A stretch of DNA of 64,000 bases. Source: Gimesia benthica (GTDB taxonomy: Bacteria; Planctomycetota; Planctomycetia; Planctomycetales; Planctomycetaceae). The DNA is taken from positions 3,628,501 to 3,692,500 of the forward strand of contig NZ_CP043930.1 in NCBI RefSeq assembly GCF_009720525.1. The letters are read 5' to 3'. Shown one piece after another: positions 1 to 9,862 of this stretch. The notes under the pieces were generated by a model that made no database searches, had not been told where the DNA came from, and was given only the letters and a program-made list of their open reading frames with translations. Position 1 is the first letter of the stretch; each line of letters opens with the position of its first letter. The position numbers were made by a program, and so were the translations under genes.

Positions 1-1
1 A

Positions 2-280
2 GGAAAGTCTCTGCGTTTTACAAATGTCTATCGCTGGTGTGCCTATCCGGAACAGAAACAGTTGCGGCTGGAGCACTTGCGTTTTGGAAATGCGAATCCG
101 GTGTATCTGTTTGATCTGCAACAGACCGCAGGAGATCGCTGGGATTCCATCGAACCGCATGTCTGCAGCGAAGACCTCTACTCGGCCACACTGCACTTCG
201 AAAACGAATCGCTGCACCTGGACTGGACCGTCAAAGGAAAGACAAAGAACGAACGGATTTCCTATGTCTATGAACAGTGA
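2..280 (+). CDS. DUF6314-like protein, C-terminal part (5' end outside window)
   Basis: The reading frame is open from the left edge and stops at 278-280, so only the last 92 or so residues are visible. They contain the pattern LRLEHLRFG...PVYLFDL, then PHVCSEDLYSATLHF and a W-V-KGKTKNE segment. From memory this resembles the C-terminal half of DUF6314 proteins (a short family with conserved PV.LFDL, PH.C..DLY and a W.V.GP.K motif). The function of that family is unknown. The internal ATG at 62 is not a likely start, because clear coding sequence continues upstream of it. The family assignment is by recollection of the pattern and is moderately sure. Confidence 0.6.
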   Translation, partial: GKSLRFTNVYRWCAYPEQKQLRLEHLRFGNANPVYLFDLQQTAGDRWDSIEPHVCSEDLYSATLHFENESLHLDWTVKGKTKNERISYVYEQ

Positions 281-453
281 ATCCAACTGACCTCTGAATG
301 GCAGTCAAATCCTTTTGGCACGCAATCTGCTTACCTTGAATCACAGATTCGCATTTCCATCTCGTATACGTCGATGTGAATCCTCGAGGGTATAACCGCT
401 GTATCGAAATCCGAGTACGCATAATTGTCTTCCAGCAACAGGGAGATCAAAAA

Positions 454-1584
454 TTGGTCCCAACCGAAACAACAAGTGAAGCGCCCTCTGGCAGCACACC
501 GGAATCGCCCGTTCGCAAGTGGGTTTACCGGTGCGTCATCCTGTTGGCCTGTGTCGCGGTGTTAACCGCGTTGCTTCCCTTGCTGCCCGTTGACTGGTGG
601 TGGGTCCGCATTGGTGATTTTCCCCGCGTTCAACTGCTGTTTGCTTATGTCGTCATCCTGCTGGCACTCTTCCCCTTCTGGCATAAAACTGCTGCAAAAA
701 CAGGGATATTCCTACTGACAATCAGCTGCAGCATTCAATTATTCTGGATCTTTCCCTACCTGCCTTTCGCTCCGCATGAAGTGGAGTGGGCAGAGTCTGC
801 TGACCCGCAAACCCGTCTGCGGATTCTGACAGCGAACGTCTATCAGGAAAACCAGAATGCCGAGGCGGTGCTGTCTCTGATCGAGCAGGAGCGACCGGAT
901 ATTGTCGTGCTGTGTGAAGTCAATGCGCGCTGGATTCGCGACCTGAAGCCCCTCGAAAAATCCTATGGCTGGCAGCTGAAACATCCACTCGAAAATACCT
1001 ACGGTATCGCCGTGTATTCCCGGCTTCCCCTCGAGGGTGCCCGCATCCGGGCTATGATCAAGCAGGAGATCCCCTCGATCGATGCCCGCGTCAAACTTCC
1101 CTCGGGACAGATCGTACGCCTGTTTGCCGTACATCCCAATCCGCCCCGTCCTGGTGAGGATACAACCAAACGCGATGCCGAACTCGTACTGGTTGGACGC
1201 GAAGTGTGCGACAGTCCCAGCGCCATCGTGCTGGGTGATTTAAATGATGTCGGGTGGTCACGCACGACAAACCTGTTTCAGGAAGTCAGCGGCCTGCTTG
1301 ATCCCCGCAAAGGACGTGGACTTTATCCGACATATGACGCCACCTCTTCAATCTGGCGTTATCCACTGGACTATCTGTTTCATTCGGATGATTTTCGCAT
1401 TGTGAAACTTGGTACGCTGCCTTCTATCGGTTCCGACCATTTTCCCCTGCTGGTGGAATTAAGTCATGAATCTGAAGCCGCAGTCACCCAGGAAGGCCCG
1501 CACCTGGATGGCGGTGATCAGGAAGACGCGAGCGATGCAGTAGATTCGGCGCGACAGTTGAAAGAGACCCCTGAAGGGAGCTGA
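454..1584 (+). CDS. Membrane-anchored endonuclease/exonuclease/phosphatase family protein
   Basis: Start chosen as TTG at 454 because GGGAG (441-445) lies 8 nt upstream; a GTG at 376 in the same frame has no ribosome binding site and adds an atypical leader. The protein of about 376 residues has three N-terminal hydrophobic segments (about 28-45, 57-75 and 82-103) followed by an EEP-fold domain. Visible EEP signatures are LRILTANVY (catalytic Asn), a PDIVVLCEVN stretch with the metal-binding Glu, GDLNDVGWS with the Asp/Asn pair, and the C-terminal SDHFPLL His. This domain order, three helices then EEP, is the common YafD-like layout. The substrate cannot be told: DNA, phospholipid and inositol phosphate enzymes all share this fold. 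The C-terminal 40 residues are acidic and probably disordered. Confidence 0.85.
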   Translation: MVPTETTSEAPSGSTPESPVRKWVYRCVILLACVAVLTALLPLLPVDWWWVRIGDFPRVQLLFAYVVILLALFPFWHKTAAKTGIFLLTISCSIQLFWIFPYLPFAPHEVEWAESADPQTRLRILTANVYQENQNAEAVLSLIEQERPDIVVLCEVNARWIRDLKPLEKSYGWQLKHPLENTYGIAVYSRLPLEGARIRAMIKQEIPSIDARVKLPSGQIVRLFAVHPNPPRPGEDTTKRDAELVLVGREVCDSPSAIVLGDLNDVGWSRTTNLFQEVSGLLDPRKGRGLYPTYDATSSIWRYPLDYLFHSDDFRIVKLGTLPSIGSDHFPLLVELSHESEAAVTQEGPHLDGGDQEDASDAVDSARQLKETPEGS

Positions 1585-1847
1585 GATTTCGGTTTTCCAA
1601 GATCCAGCTGGCTCCTCAGCGTTCACGCCGCGCGTTCAGACACCATTTTCAACCGACTGCTACTGACGTGAAACGGCTTTTGCCTCATCCAGGTGCAGAA
1701 AAACGAGGCAGGGACACAGTCTCTCAAGCCGGCCTATTTTGGCATACCGTTTGCAAATCTTTGAGAAGAATACTTTTCCGAAGCTGGAGTCTTCTATTTC
1801 CTGTAAGTCAATAACCCAGCCTCCAGCGGTACCTGATAGACTGTTCC

Positions 1848-3044
1848 ATGAAAGAACCCGCAGAACCTTCATCGACAACCGGAATGCTCAGCAGAACCAT
1901 CACCACACTGGTGGTGGTCGTTATTCTGGCCGCTGCGCTGGTCATCACCTGGGAAATCATCTTAACGCTATTCCTGGCAGTAATGTTCGCCGTCTTTCTG
2001 ACCTTTGCCAGTGCTGGCCTGAGCCGGGTTTTGCCGTTGCCTTACCACGGCAGTCTGTCATTACTCGTGACAACCCTGATTCTGGTTTCTGCAGGATCCA
2101 TTGCCCTGTTCTTCGTGCAAATCGAGCATCAGGTGCAGGAGGCCAGTCAACAGATCGAACGCGGTACAGAGAAAATTCAGGACTGGGCTGAAGAGTACAC
2201 GACGGTCAAATCCGTGATTCAGTCGACCCCGTATTTATCCCAGTCACTGTTACCTGCATCCGATTCACAAAAGAAGAAACACGATTCCAGTCCATCCGAG
2301 GAATCGAAATCCCCTGAGCAGACAGACGACTCCCCCCAAAAGAAATCCGAAAAATCACAACAGACCGATCTGAATTCACTGGCACAACCAGCGAAACAGG
2401 CGGCTTCCTTTGTCGGCCAGATGTTCCGTACGACATTTGGACTCGTAGTCAATTCGGTGTTGATTCTGTTTGTCGGTCTCTTTCTGGCGACAGCACCTGC
2501 GAGCTATCGAGACGGAGTAGTGATTCTGTTCGCACCGGAACGTCGCGAGCGGATCCGGCAAGTCATGAACCAACTGGGAGACACTCTCTGGCACTGGCTG
2601 ATCGGCCGCTTCGGTTCGATGCTGGTAACCGGTCTGGGCGCCTGGCTGGTCCTGCTGCTGATCGGCGTTCCCATGGCGGGTACACTGGGGTTCCTCACTG
2701 GACTGTTGACGTTCATTCCTAATATTGGTGCCGCGATCTCCTTTATTCTGGCAATCCTCGTGGCGCTCCCACAAGGCACCACTACGGCAGCACTCGTGAT
2801 CCCCGCCTATATTGGACTGCAGCTGCTGGAGAGTTACATGATCACCCCCTTGATTCAAAAGCAGCAGGTCTCGCTACCCCCGGCGCTGTTGATCTCGTTC
2901 CAGGCCATTATGGGCGTCCTGTTCGGTTTTCTGGGAGCCATCATCGCCTCTCCCTTCCTGGCAGCAGTCAAAGTCATCGTCCAGGAACTCTATGTGAAAG
3001 ATTATCTGGAAGGGAACGCCGACCAGAACGGCAATGGAGTATGA
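1848..3044 (+). CDS. AI-2E family transporter (PerM/TqsA-like permease)
   Basis: Protein of 398 residues with an N-terminal pair of hydrophobic helices (about 15-80), a long polar loop that carries a Lys/Ser/Glu-rich linker (about 145-185, SQKKKHDSSP and similar), and five to six C-terminal helices. The C-terminal block has the family's typical G-V-P..G.LGFLTGLLTFIPNIG segment and a closing PFLAAVKVI segment. The family exports autoinducer-2 or acts as a Na+/H+ antiporter in different members, so the substrate is open. The low-complexity charged insertion in the loop is longer than I would expect for the family. The ATG at 1848 has no strong Shine-Dalgarno. A second family member starts at 63904. 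Confidence 0.88.
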   Translation: MKEPAEPSSTTGMLSRTITTLVVVVILAAALVITWEIILTLFLAVMFAVFLTFASAGLSRVLPLPYHGSLSLLVTTLILVSAGSIALFFVQIEHQVQEASQQIERGTEKIQDWAEEYTTVKSVIQSTPYLSQSLLPASDSQKKKHDSSPSEESKSPEQTDDSPQKKSEKSQQTDLNSLAQPAKQAASFVGQMFRTTFGLVVNSVLILFVGLFLATAPASYRDGVVILFAPERRERIRQVMNQLGDTLWHWLIGRFGSMLVTGLGAWLVLLLIGVPMAGTLGFLTGLLTFIPNIGAAISFILAILVALPQGTTTAALVIPAYIGLQLLESYMITPLIQKQQVSLPPALLISFQAIMGVLFGFLGAIIASPFLAAVKVIVQELYVKDYLEGNADQNGNGV

Positions 3045-3306
3045 GGTCAGCATCGAAGCTTACCGCGGACCTATGCTTCGTGTAACAAAATTGAAACGGG
3101 CCTGTAGAACCTCTACCACTCGAACTGTGTCAGTCCATTCAATCTATTTAACCCAACCCATTACAGAAGATTGAACCGGTCTCTTAAGTTGCCCGAATTG
3201 AGTGTGGAAACAGCCTGAACGGAAGATTACAATCTGTTAATCAGTGATCCTGTTTCCAACATCCACATGCAGCCTCCAGCACGCTATCGAGATAGATTCT
3301 TTTGCA

Positions 3307-5055
3307 ATGACACATATGATTGGTATCGACCTGGGAACCTCCAATTCCCTGTGCGCCGTCTTTGAAGATGGTCAGCCCAGGCTCATCCCTAATGCCCTTA
3401 ACTCGTTTCTGACGCCCTCCGTCATCAGTGTTTCGGAGGACAATCGCGTGCTCGTGGGCGCTGCAGCAAAGGAAATGCGGGTCACGCAACCGGAACGCTG
3501 CGCCTGGGTTTTTAAACGACTCATGGGGACCGAGCAGAGTGTGAAAATCGGCACGCATACCTTCACCGCGCCGGAGATGTCGAGCCTGGTTCTGCAGTCA
3601 CTCAAACAGGATGCGGAAGCCTACCTGGGAGCCCCGGTGGAGGATGCCATCATCACGGTTCCCGCTTATTTCAACGATCATCAGCGGAATGCCACCAAGC
3701 TGGCGGGAGAGCTGGCCGGTCTGAATGTCAGGCGTATCATCAATGAACCGACGGCGGCGGCCCTCACATATGGTTTTCATGATCGAGGGGCCGACAAGCG
3801 ACTGATTGTCATCGACCTCGGCGGCGGTACCTTCGATGTCACCGCGATGGAAGTCTTCGAAGGAACCCTGGAAATCATCTCCACCGCAGGCGAGAGCATG
3901 CTGGGTGGCGAAGACTTTACCGATCGCATTCTGGCCTGGACACTCAGCACACAGAAAATGCAACTGGAAGTGGCTGAAATGAAAGCCCCCCTGCTCGTCG
4001 CACGACTCAAGCAGGAATGCGAGGCTGCCAAACACGCCTTCTCGACAGCTTCGGAAGCCAGAATTCGTTTCCCTGATGCGCAAGGCGAAATTACCGAGCA
4101 GTCTCCGGTCATTACGATTTCACAGGATCAGTTCCAGAAACTGAGCGAACCATTAATCAAACGGCTCTCGCGGCCCATCGCCCGGGCCGTTCGGGATTCG
4201 CGGATTCCGCCTCAAGAATTCACAGACGTGATCCTGGTCGGCGGTGCCACCCGCATGGAGGTCGTCCGCTCGTTTGTGCGTTCCTTCTTCGAGACCGAGC
4301 CGCTCTGTTCTTATAACCCGGACGAAGTTGTGGCGCTCGGCGCCGCGGTGCAGGCAGCGTTGATCCAGGATGACCAGGCCGTCGACGACATGGTGATGAC
4401 CGACATCTGTCCCTTCACGCTGGGAACGGAGGTCATCAAGGAATTTGGCCAGCGTAAGGTGGACGGCTATTTCCTGCCCGTGATTCATCGCAACACCACC
4501 ATTCCGGTCTCCCGCGAAGAAGTGGTGTATACCGTCTCACCCAATCAGCGTCACGTGGCTGTCGGTGTCTACCAGGGAGAATCGCGCAAAGTCGAGGACA
4601 ATCTCTTCCTGGGCAAACTGGAGGTCAAAGGGATTCCCCCCGGACCAGCGGGCAAACCCGTGCATCTAAGGTTCACCTATGACTTAAACGGCATTCTGGA
4701 AGTCGAAGCCTACGTCCCGGAAACCGGTAAGAAATCAACGCTCATACTCACTCAACACGCCCGGCTCTCCTCCAGTAAAGAGATCAAGTCGGCCGTGAAG
4801 AAGTTGCAGGCCCTCAAATTTTACCCGCGGGACGATGTACGTAATCAGCATCTGCTCTCCTTTGCGGAGCGGGTCATCGGCGAAGTCAGCCCGTATCAGC
4901 GCGAAGATCTGGAATCCATGATCGATCAGTTCGAGCATGCGATGTCTTCGGGCGATCGCGAATATTTCGACTCCGTACGTCAGAATCTGTTAACCTCCCT
5001 GGCAGCCCTGGGATTCCACTACGATGAAGAGGAAGGCCGGGAACGCGAATCATGA
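3307..5055 (+). CDS. hscC: Hsp70-family chaperone, HscC-like
   Basis: ATP-dependent Hsp70 of about 582 residues. ATG at 3307 ([14 protein letters not shown]) is preferred over a GTG at 3244, since Hsp70s begin right at the phosphate-1 motif; ATG 3316 is also possible. Seen: GIDLGTSNS (phosphate 1), [25 protein letters not shown] near 166 (phosphate 2) and [13 protein letters not shown] near 308 (adenosine motif), then a substrate-binding beta domain with the linker region around [17 protein letters not shown]. That linker and the short C-terminus resemble E. coli HscC more than DnaK, which has a longer lid. The stop overlaps the next start (ATGA at 5052), so it is the first gene of a three-gene operon with two membrane-associated partners. 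HscC works with J-proteins of the DjlB/DjlC type, consistent with the third gene. The exact subfamily would need a tree. Confidence 0.9.
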   Translation: MTHMIGIDLGTSNSLCAVFEDGQPRLIPNALNSFLTPSVISVSEDNRVLVGAAAKEMRVTQPERCAWVFKRLMGTEQSVKIGTHTFTAPEMSSLVLQSLKQDAEAYLGAPVEDAIITVPAYFNDHQRNATKLAGELAGLNVRRIINEPTAAALTYGFHDRGADKRLIVIDLGGGTFDVTAMEVFEGTLEIISTAGESMLGGEDFTDRILAWTLSTQKMQLEVAEMKAPLLVARLKQECEAAKHAFSTASEARIRFPDAQGEITEQSPVITISQDQFQKLSEPLIKRLSRPIARAVRDSRIPPQEFTDVILVGGATRMEVVRSFVRSFFETEPLCSYNPDEVVALGAAVQAALIQDDQAVDDMVMTDICPFTLGTEVIKEFGQRKVDGYFLPVIHRNTTIPVSREEVVYTVSPNQRHVAVGVYQGESRKVEDNLFLGKLEVKGIPPGPAGKPVHLRFTYDLNGILEVEAYVPETGKKSTLILTQHARLSSSKEIKSAVKKLQALKFYPRDDVRNQHLLSFAERVIGEVSPYQREDLESMIDQFEHAMSSGDREYFDSVRQNLLTSLAALGFHYDEEEGRERES

Positions 5056-5747
5056 CAACAGCGCGCGAGAGCGAACAGGACTATCTCAGCCGTCTGTTGC
5101 AGATGAACCCCCTGGGTTGTACCGAAGAAATTCTGGCACGGCGGCACCACTATCTGAATTCCCATTCGGCGGAACACCCATTCCTGGCTGATGTGGATCT
5201 GAATTTTATTGATCGCAAGCAACGGGCACGGCAAAAGTTAGAGACCATCCGCAGAAATTTCTGGCAGGTCAATGCGCAATCACTGCTGGCACAGCTCGAC
5301 AAACTGGACGTCCACGAATTTCCCGAACTGGGTTTTTCCGTCAGTCGCCTGCAACAGGTCGCCCGGCTCAAAGGCGAATTCGCACGTCTGCAACAGCACC
5401 ATGCCTGCTTTGAAAATTTTTACGAACAGTTCACGCAACTGGTGGTCGCACCTCCGGAAGAGGCAGAAAGGCTCCGCACTCGTAATGGGGAGTCCACCAG
5501 CATAGAGCTGGCCGATCTTGATCTGAATACACCACGCGATTACCAGCGCATCGCTGAAGTCGTTCAGAAACAATTTCCCGAACTCTATGAACTGGAAAAA
5601 TACTGGTTGAATCAGGTCGCCGTTTCGGGCAGGGAACGGTCTTCTATCAATCGTACGGTTAATGTCCTGTATGCCTTGATCATCGCCTCCATCGGTCTGG
5701 TCCTGCTGCTGGCGCTGTTCTATCTTCCTGAAACTCTCACTGGCTGA
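5052..5747 (+). CDS. Uncharacterised tail-anchored protein of the HscC-like chaperone operon
   Basis: I do not recognise this 231-residue protein. It overlaps the Hsp70 gene by 4 nt (ATGA) and ends 14 nt before the J-like gene, so translation is probably coupled. The body is mostly helical and charged (many Glu/Gln/Arg/Leu, for example [11 protein letters not shown] and LARLKGEF-like stretches), suggesting a helical bundle or coiled coil. A single hydrophobic segment near residues 206-227 ([20 protein letters not shown]) lies just before the C-terminus, so it would be tail-anchored with the bulk in the cytoplasm. Its position between a chaperone and a membrane J-like protein suggests an adaptor or co-chaperone; that is inference from context only. 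Confidence 0.82.
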   Translation: MTTARESEQDYLSRLLQMNPLGCTEEILARRHHYLNSHSAEHPFLADVDLNFIDRKQRARQKLETIRRNFWQVNAQSLLAQLDKLDVHEFPELGFSVSRLQQVARLKGEFARLQQHHACFENFYEQFTQLVVAPPEEAERLRTRNGESTSIELADLDLNTPRDYQRIAEVVQKQFPELYELEKYWLNQVAVSGRERSSINRTVNVLYALIIASIGLVLLLALFYLPETLTG

Positions 5748-5761
5748 TTCCGGAGACTGGC

Positions 5762-7429
5762 ATGAGCGAATCTGACGAACCACGGTGGGACCTGTTACCG
5801 GATGACCCCGAACAGTTTTTCTCTCTGTCCGGCGACTACGATGTGCGCGACCTGAAACGCAGCTACAACGCGCTGATCAAACGCTTTAAGCCGGAGAAAT
5901 GCCCCGAAGAATTCCAGCGGATCCGGGCAGCTTACGAACGACTGAACGACGCGCTCCGCTATGGAGAAACGCTGAATCCGGGCAGCTTACCACCCCAGGC
6001 GCAGTTTGACTGGTCAGCCCCGCCCGCACCCGGCAACCAGGCTCAGGAGCCTTCCGATGAACAGACCATCCTGCCTCACTCAGACATCGATCACGAGGAA
6101 TCGGAATCCGCACCGCTGCTTGAATTCCCCGAGCTCTACGAACGCGTCCAGCAGGAACCGCTGCCGGAGGTCTACGAGGAACTCAAGTCCCTGCCGCACA
6201 AAACCCCCTACGATTATTATGCACTCGCGCTGATTTCGGACCTGATTTCTGACGAAGAGTTTTCATTCCCGTTCTGGCTGCTGAAAGGGCTGAAAGCCCA
6301 TCCGGAAGAGCCGGCCCTGTTTGAACTGCTGCACCAGTATTTTCTGACCGACCAGACCATAAAGGGGCTGGGCAAGCTGCTGGTCGAGACGGCGCGGGTC
6401 ATTCGTAACGACCGTTTCTATTATCTCACGGAAAATGCCTGGGACCGTCTGCTCAGGGAAGTTCCCTTCCAGCAGTTTCGCCAGGTGCTGGAGGCCTGTG
6501 AAGCGAACCTGCTCGATCACGAAGTCGATCACATGCTGGTGTTCTACGTGCATCTGCTCAAAGCGGGTCTCTGGAAAGCGGACCCCGACTGGATCCGCAT
6601 GATCCTCGCCCAGATCGACGAATACCACGAGCGGATGTCGTACTGGCTCGAACTCGAATACGAATTTCTGTTTCTGATTCGCAGCTACCGGGAACAGCGC
6701 GAGGAGTTTTTAAAAGGTGGACCGATCAGAAAACTGATCGATCAAACGATCATCGACTACTGCACCCAGAGCGAACAGGTGGCGGACCGCCGATTTCTGG
6801 AATGTCAGCAGACGCTGGTCTCTCAACGCGATGAACTGCTGAAAGAATTCGATGTGCCCAGCCGGGGTTGCCAAGATGTGATCTACCTCTGGGAGACGAT
6901 CGCCGCGGACGTCTCCGAACGCATCGACACCGAATGGTCCCCCGATGATCCGGCGACGTTACCGGAACAGACGCACCGTCTGGCCGGCCAACTGTTTGCC
7001 GAAACGGAAGGCGCCGAGTATCGCAAAGCGGTGAAGATCCCCACGCTGGCTTTCGTGCTGATCTTCCTGGTCTCGATTATCATCGGTCTGCTCTTTGCGT
7101 TGAATAAATCGGACTCGATCTCCGCTATTCTGCTGATCGCAGGCTGCCTGCTGCTCTTTAACGGCGTGACGTTCATCATCAGTTACCTGGTCGCAGACGT
7201 GGTCACCCAGGAATTCTACCTCTCCTGGTGGCGACGACAGCTGTTAACCTTCTACCAGTCACACTGGTTTCCGCTCCCCTTTCTGGCGGCAGAGTTAAAG
7301 CGGCTGAACGGGACCCAGGTCGGCAAGGAAAAGTTCCGCGGCATGAGCGAAGTAGCCCACATGGTCCGCAACGATGCCGGTCTCTGGTTTTACTCCACCG
7401 CCCAGCGCCTGCTGGCGGCCTGTCGTTGA
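5762..7429 (+). CDS. Membrane J-domain-like co-chaperone with KPE in place of HPD
   Basis: 555 residues. The start at 5762 has GGAG 7-10 nt upstream. Residues about 15-65 read as a J domain: FFSLSGDYDVRDLKRSYNAL, then RFKPEKCPEEF and RIRAAYERLNDAL. At the loop where canonical J proteins have His-Pro-Asp, this one has Lys-Pro-Glu, so the Hsp70-stimulating triad is altered. A long middle region (100-400) is helical and repeat-like, perhaps TPR/SEL1-like. Two hydrophobic helices near 424-446 and 453-475 anchor it in the membrane, followed by a basic tail. E. coli HscC partners DjlB/DjlC have a comparable layout (N-terminal J, C-terminal membrane segments). Last gene of the operon; convergent with the FabZ-like gene 18 nt downstream. 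Confidence 0.85.
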   Translation: MSESDEPRWDLLPDDPEQFFSLSGDYDVRDLKRSYNALIKRFKPEKCPEEFQRIRAAYERLNDALRYGETLNPGSLPPQAQFDWSAPPAPGNQAQEPSDEQTILPHSDIDHEESESAPLLEFPELYERVQQEPLPEVYEELKSLPHKTPYDYYALALISDLISDEEFSFPFWLLKGLKAHPEEPALFELLHQYFLTDQTIKGLGKLLVETARVIRNDRFYYLTENAWDRLLREVPFQQFRQVLEACEANLLDHEVDHMLVFYVHLLKAGLWKADPDWIRMILAQIDEYHERMSYWLELEYEFLFLIRSYREQREEFLKGGPIRKLIDQTIIDYCTQSEQVADRRFLECQQTLVSQRDELLKEFDVPSRGCQDVIYLWETIAADVSERIDTEWSPDDPATLPEQTHRLAGQLFAETEGAEYRKAVKIPTLAFVLIFLVSIIIGLLFALNKSDSISAILLIAGCLLLFNGVTFIISYLVADVVTQEFYLSWWRRQLLTFYQSHWFPLPFLAAELKRLNGTQVGKEKFRGMSEVAHMVRNDAGLWFYSTAQRLLAACR

Positions 7430-7447
7430 GAGGATATACTCAGTCTG

Positions 7448-7948
7448 CTACACCCCCACCGGACCGGTCAACACGCTCGATTCGATGTTCGTCAGCTGAA
7501 AGCGGTTCCGCATGATGATCTTTTCCCCGACAGCAATGGTCGCCCGGAAATCGAAGATCCCACTCAGCCGTTCGTTCAGATTCACTCGGATTTCCAGCTG
7601 ATCCCCGGGGCGGGCGAAACCTTTGAAGCGGGCCTGTTCCACTTTGACCAGCACACCCAGGGCATACTCATTAAAATGCGGATCGTGTGTGTTATATTCC
7701 GGCATGGGATTATAACGGGCGGCGATGAGAATCCCCGCGGATTGCGTGGTCATTTCCTGCATCATCGCTCCCGGCACCACTGGCGCCCCCGGAAAGTGCC
7801 CCTGCAGAAAATACTCTTCACCTGTGACTCGTCGGAAGGTGACAATCTCACTGTCCGAAATCGACTGGATGCCATCGACCATCAGGTAAGGAGCCCGGTG
7901 GTGCAGGTAGTCTTCAACGGACGAAAATTCGTGGCGGTAGGTTTGCAT
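7448..7948 (-). CDS. FabZ-like 3-hydroxyacyl-ACP dehydratase (hotdog fold)
   Basis: 166-residue hotdog-fold protein. Seen: APYLMVDGI near residue 19 and the catalytic block GHFPGAPVVPGAMMQEM with His51 and Glu65, the same 14-residue spacing as His54/Glu68 in E. coli FabZ. It should dehydrate 3-hydroxyacyl thioesters in fatty acid or related lipid synthesis. It stands alone here rather than beside lpxA/lpxD or fab genes, so it may be an accessory FabZ serving another pathway (hydrocarbon, polyketide-like or membrane lipid). The ATG at 7948 has only a weak ribosome site. Confidence 0.88.
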   Translation of the reverse strand: MQTYRHEFSSVEDYLHHRAPYLMVDGIQSISDSEIVTFRRVTGEEYFLQGHFPGAPVVPGAMMQEMTTQSAGILIAARYNPMPEYNTHDPHFNEYALGVLVKVEQARFKGFARPGDQLEIRVNLNERLSGIFDFRATIAVGEKIIMRNRFQLTNIESSVLTGPVGV

Positions 7949-8171
7949 ACTGCGGACTTTCTGAGGAGAGGTAAGATCTTAACGTACTATTTCTACTCAG
8001 CTTGTTGATTTTGGGAAGCCCTTAATTCGTGGAGAAAAGAGGCAGGAGGGAAACGAATGTCATTGGAATGGATATCCACATCAGCAGACCAAAGTGCTTG
8101 ATCACTTGTGCACATATAACTAAACTGAAACTCATAACCACATAAGAGTTTCAGATCAAAGAGGAATCCTG

Positions 8172-8657
8172 ATGGCTATTTTTATCTGCTCCGAATGCGG
8201 ACATACCGAAGAAACACCCGAAGAATATATTGGTAAAAAAGCTCGCTGCCTTAGCTGCCAGACGATGGGAACGGTCCAGGCCAAACCACCGGCCCCTCCT
8301 CGGCAGTCTCCCCAACCCGTGGTGAAGGAGTCGAGTGCCGCTCCACCTCCTCAGGATTTTGTGAAAGAGGAGACGCCTGTCCCCCAAGCACCAGCGTCTG
8401 CCTCCAGGTCAAATTCACTTACATTTGTGCTGATTGGACTGGTGGCTGCTATACTTGTCATTCAATTGCTGAGTATCCAGCTCAACATGCCTGCGTCAGT
8501 CCAGTGGGAATATAAGATTGTTTCCCCGAAAGACTCCGTCATCATTGAGGAACTCGATGACCTGGGTGAACAAGGCTGGGAAGTTGTGACAGCCAGACGC
8601 GCTTCAGGCTACAATGACTCGTACTCATATGAAATGATTTTGAAGCGGGCTAAATAG
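8172..8657 (+). CDS. Zinc-ribbon / transmembrane protein with C-terminal DUF4177
   Basis: 161 residues. AGAGGA lies 8 nt before the ATG. Residues 1-33 form a zinc ribbon with Cys6, Cys9, Cys26 and Cys29. A Pro-rich linker (about 38-75) leads to one transmembrane helix (about 80-98), then the last 55 residues match the DUF4177 pattern (QWEYKIV...LDDLGEQGWEVV...YEMILKR). Proteins with this small C-terminal domain are common in bacteria and of unknown function. The ribbon would lie in the cytoplasm and DUF4177 on the other side of the membrane if the single helix is real. Confidence 0.82.
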   Translation: MAIFICSECGHTEETPEEYIGKKARCLSCQTMGTVQAKPPAPPRQSPQPVVKESSAAPPPQDFVKEETPVPQAPASASRSNSLTFVLIGLVAAILVIQLLSIQLNMPASVQWEYKIVSPKDSVIIEELDDLGEQGWEVVTARRASGYNDSYSYEMILKRAK

Positions 8658-8707
8658 GTCGGTTTCAATCACCGGCCGATTCCTCTCTCTTTCGGAGCAG
8701 TTAATCC

Positions 8708-9847
8708 ATGCGAATACTCATCGTCGGAGCCGGTATCGGGGGGATGACGCTGGCGGCGCTGCTCAAACAGCGGGGCTTTCATCCCACGCTCATCGAGCGC
8801 GCCCCAGATTTTGAACACGCCGGCTATATGCTGGGTCTCTGGCCCCTCGGCTATCGGGTGCTGCATGGTCTGGGTCTCTATGAGCAGTTCGCCGCCGAGA
8901 CTCTCGAATGCAGACATTACGAAGTCCGCGATAATCATGGCGAACTCGTCAAGCACTGGTCGATGGCACCGATCTCGGATCGCTTTGGCCCCAACCTGAG
9001 TTGCACGCGTCCCCAGCTGATCAAGCTCCTGCATTCGGCCATCGACGATCTCGATCTCCGTTTCAATACCACCCTGGATACGCTTTACGATGACGGCGAG
9101 ACGGCAACCGTTGCATTCAGCGATGGCCGGACTGAGACATTCGATCTCGTCGTCGGTGCCGACGGCATTCATTCGAAGGTGCGACAGATGATCTTCGGCG
9201 ATCAACCTTATTACCACACTAACTGGGGTGGCTGGGTCTGGTGGGTCGGCCTGGATCAAGTGCCGCAGGAAACCTTCATCGAACACTGGGGTGCCGGCCG
9301 CTTCTTCGGGATCTACCCCACAACTCAAGGCGCGGGCGTTTATGCCGGCGCGCCGGTGACCGACGACTTCAGTCAGCCGGGACCGGGGCGCAATCAGAGA
9401 ATTCGAGACCGGTTCGCCGGGATGGGAGAACTGGTCGAGACCTGCCTGGAGTCGCTTCCCGATGACCATTCCGATCTCTTCTTCTGGAAACTCTCCGACG
9501 TGCGAGCCAAAGAGTGGACCCGCGGCCGCGTGGTGCTGCTGGGTGATGCGGCAGCCGGCTTCCTCCCCACCGCCGGTATTGGAGCTTCAATGGCAATGGA
9601 GTCTGCAGCAGTTCTGGCCGATGAACTCTCCCGCACCAATACGCAGTTCCTGGAACATGCCCTCGCGCTGTATGTCAAACGCCGCCAGCATCGCGTGGAG
9701 AGCACCCAGAACGACTCGCGCCACCTGGCAAAGATGATGTTCATCAAATCCGCCACCGTCTCGCACATCCGCGACGTCGCCACGAAATTCTATTCCCTCG
9801 AACAACTGGCCGGTTCGATCGCGAAAGCGTTTGACGAACCAATCTGA
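8708..9847 (+). CDS. FAD-dependent monooxygenase (PHBH-type)
   Basis: 379 residues, GGAG 9-12 nt before the ATG. N-terminal dinucleotide-binding motif LIVGAGIGGMTLAALL (residues 4-19), the mid-protein GADGIHSKVR motif near 147 and the GRVVLLGDAAAGFLPTAGIG motif near 275 together define the group A flavin monooxygenases (PheA/TfdB, UbiH, PHBH). These hydroxylate aromatic or polyene substrates using NAD(P)H and O2. The substrate is not readable. It is downstream of the DUF4177 gene by 50 nt and convergent with the ceramidase-like gene; no aromatic catabolic genes lie nearby. Confidence 0.88.
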   Translation: MRILIVGAGIGGMTLAALLKQRGFHPTLIERAPDFEHAGYMLGLWPLGYRVLHGLGLYEQFAAETLECRHYEVRDNHGELVKHWSMAPISDRFGPNLSCTRPQLIKLLHSAIDDLDLRFNTTLDTLYDDGETATVAFSDGRTETFDLVVGADGIHSKVRQMIFGDQPYYHTNWGGWVWWVGLDQVPQETFIEHWGAGRFFGIYPTTQGAGVYAGAPVTDDFSQPGPGRNQRIRDRFAGMGELVETCLESLPDDHSDLFFWKLSDVRAKEWTRGRVVLLGDAAAGFLPTAGIGASMAMESAAVLADELSRTNTQFLEHALALYVKRRQHRVESTQNDSRHLAKMMFIKSATVSHIRDVATKFYSLEQLAGSIAKAFDEPI

Positions 9848-9862
9848 GGGGCGGCGGATACA

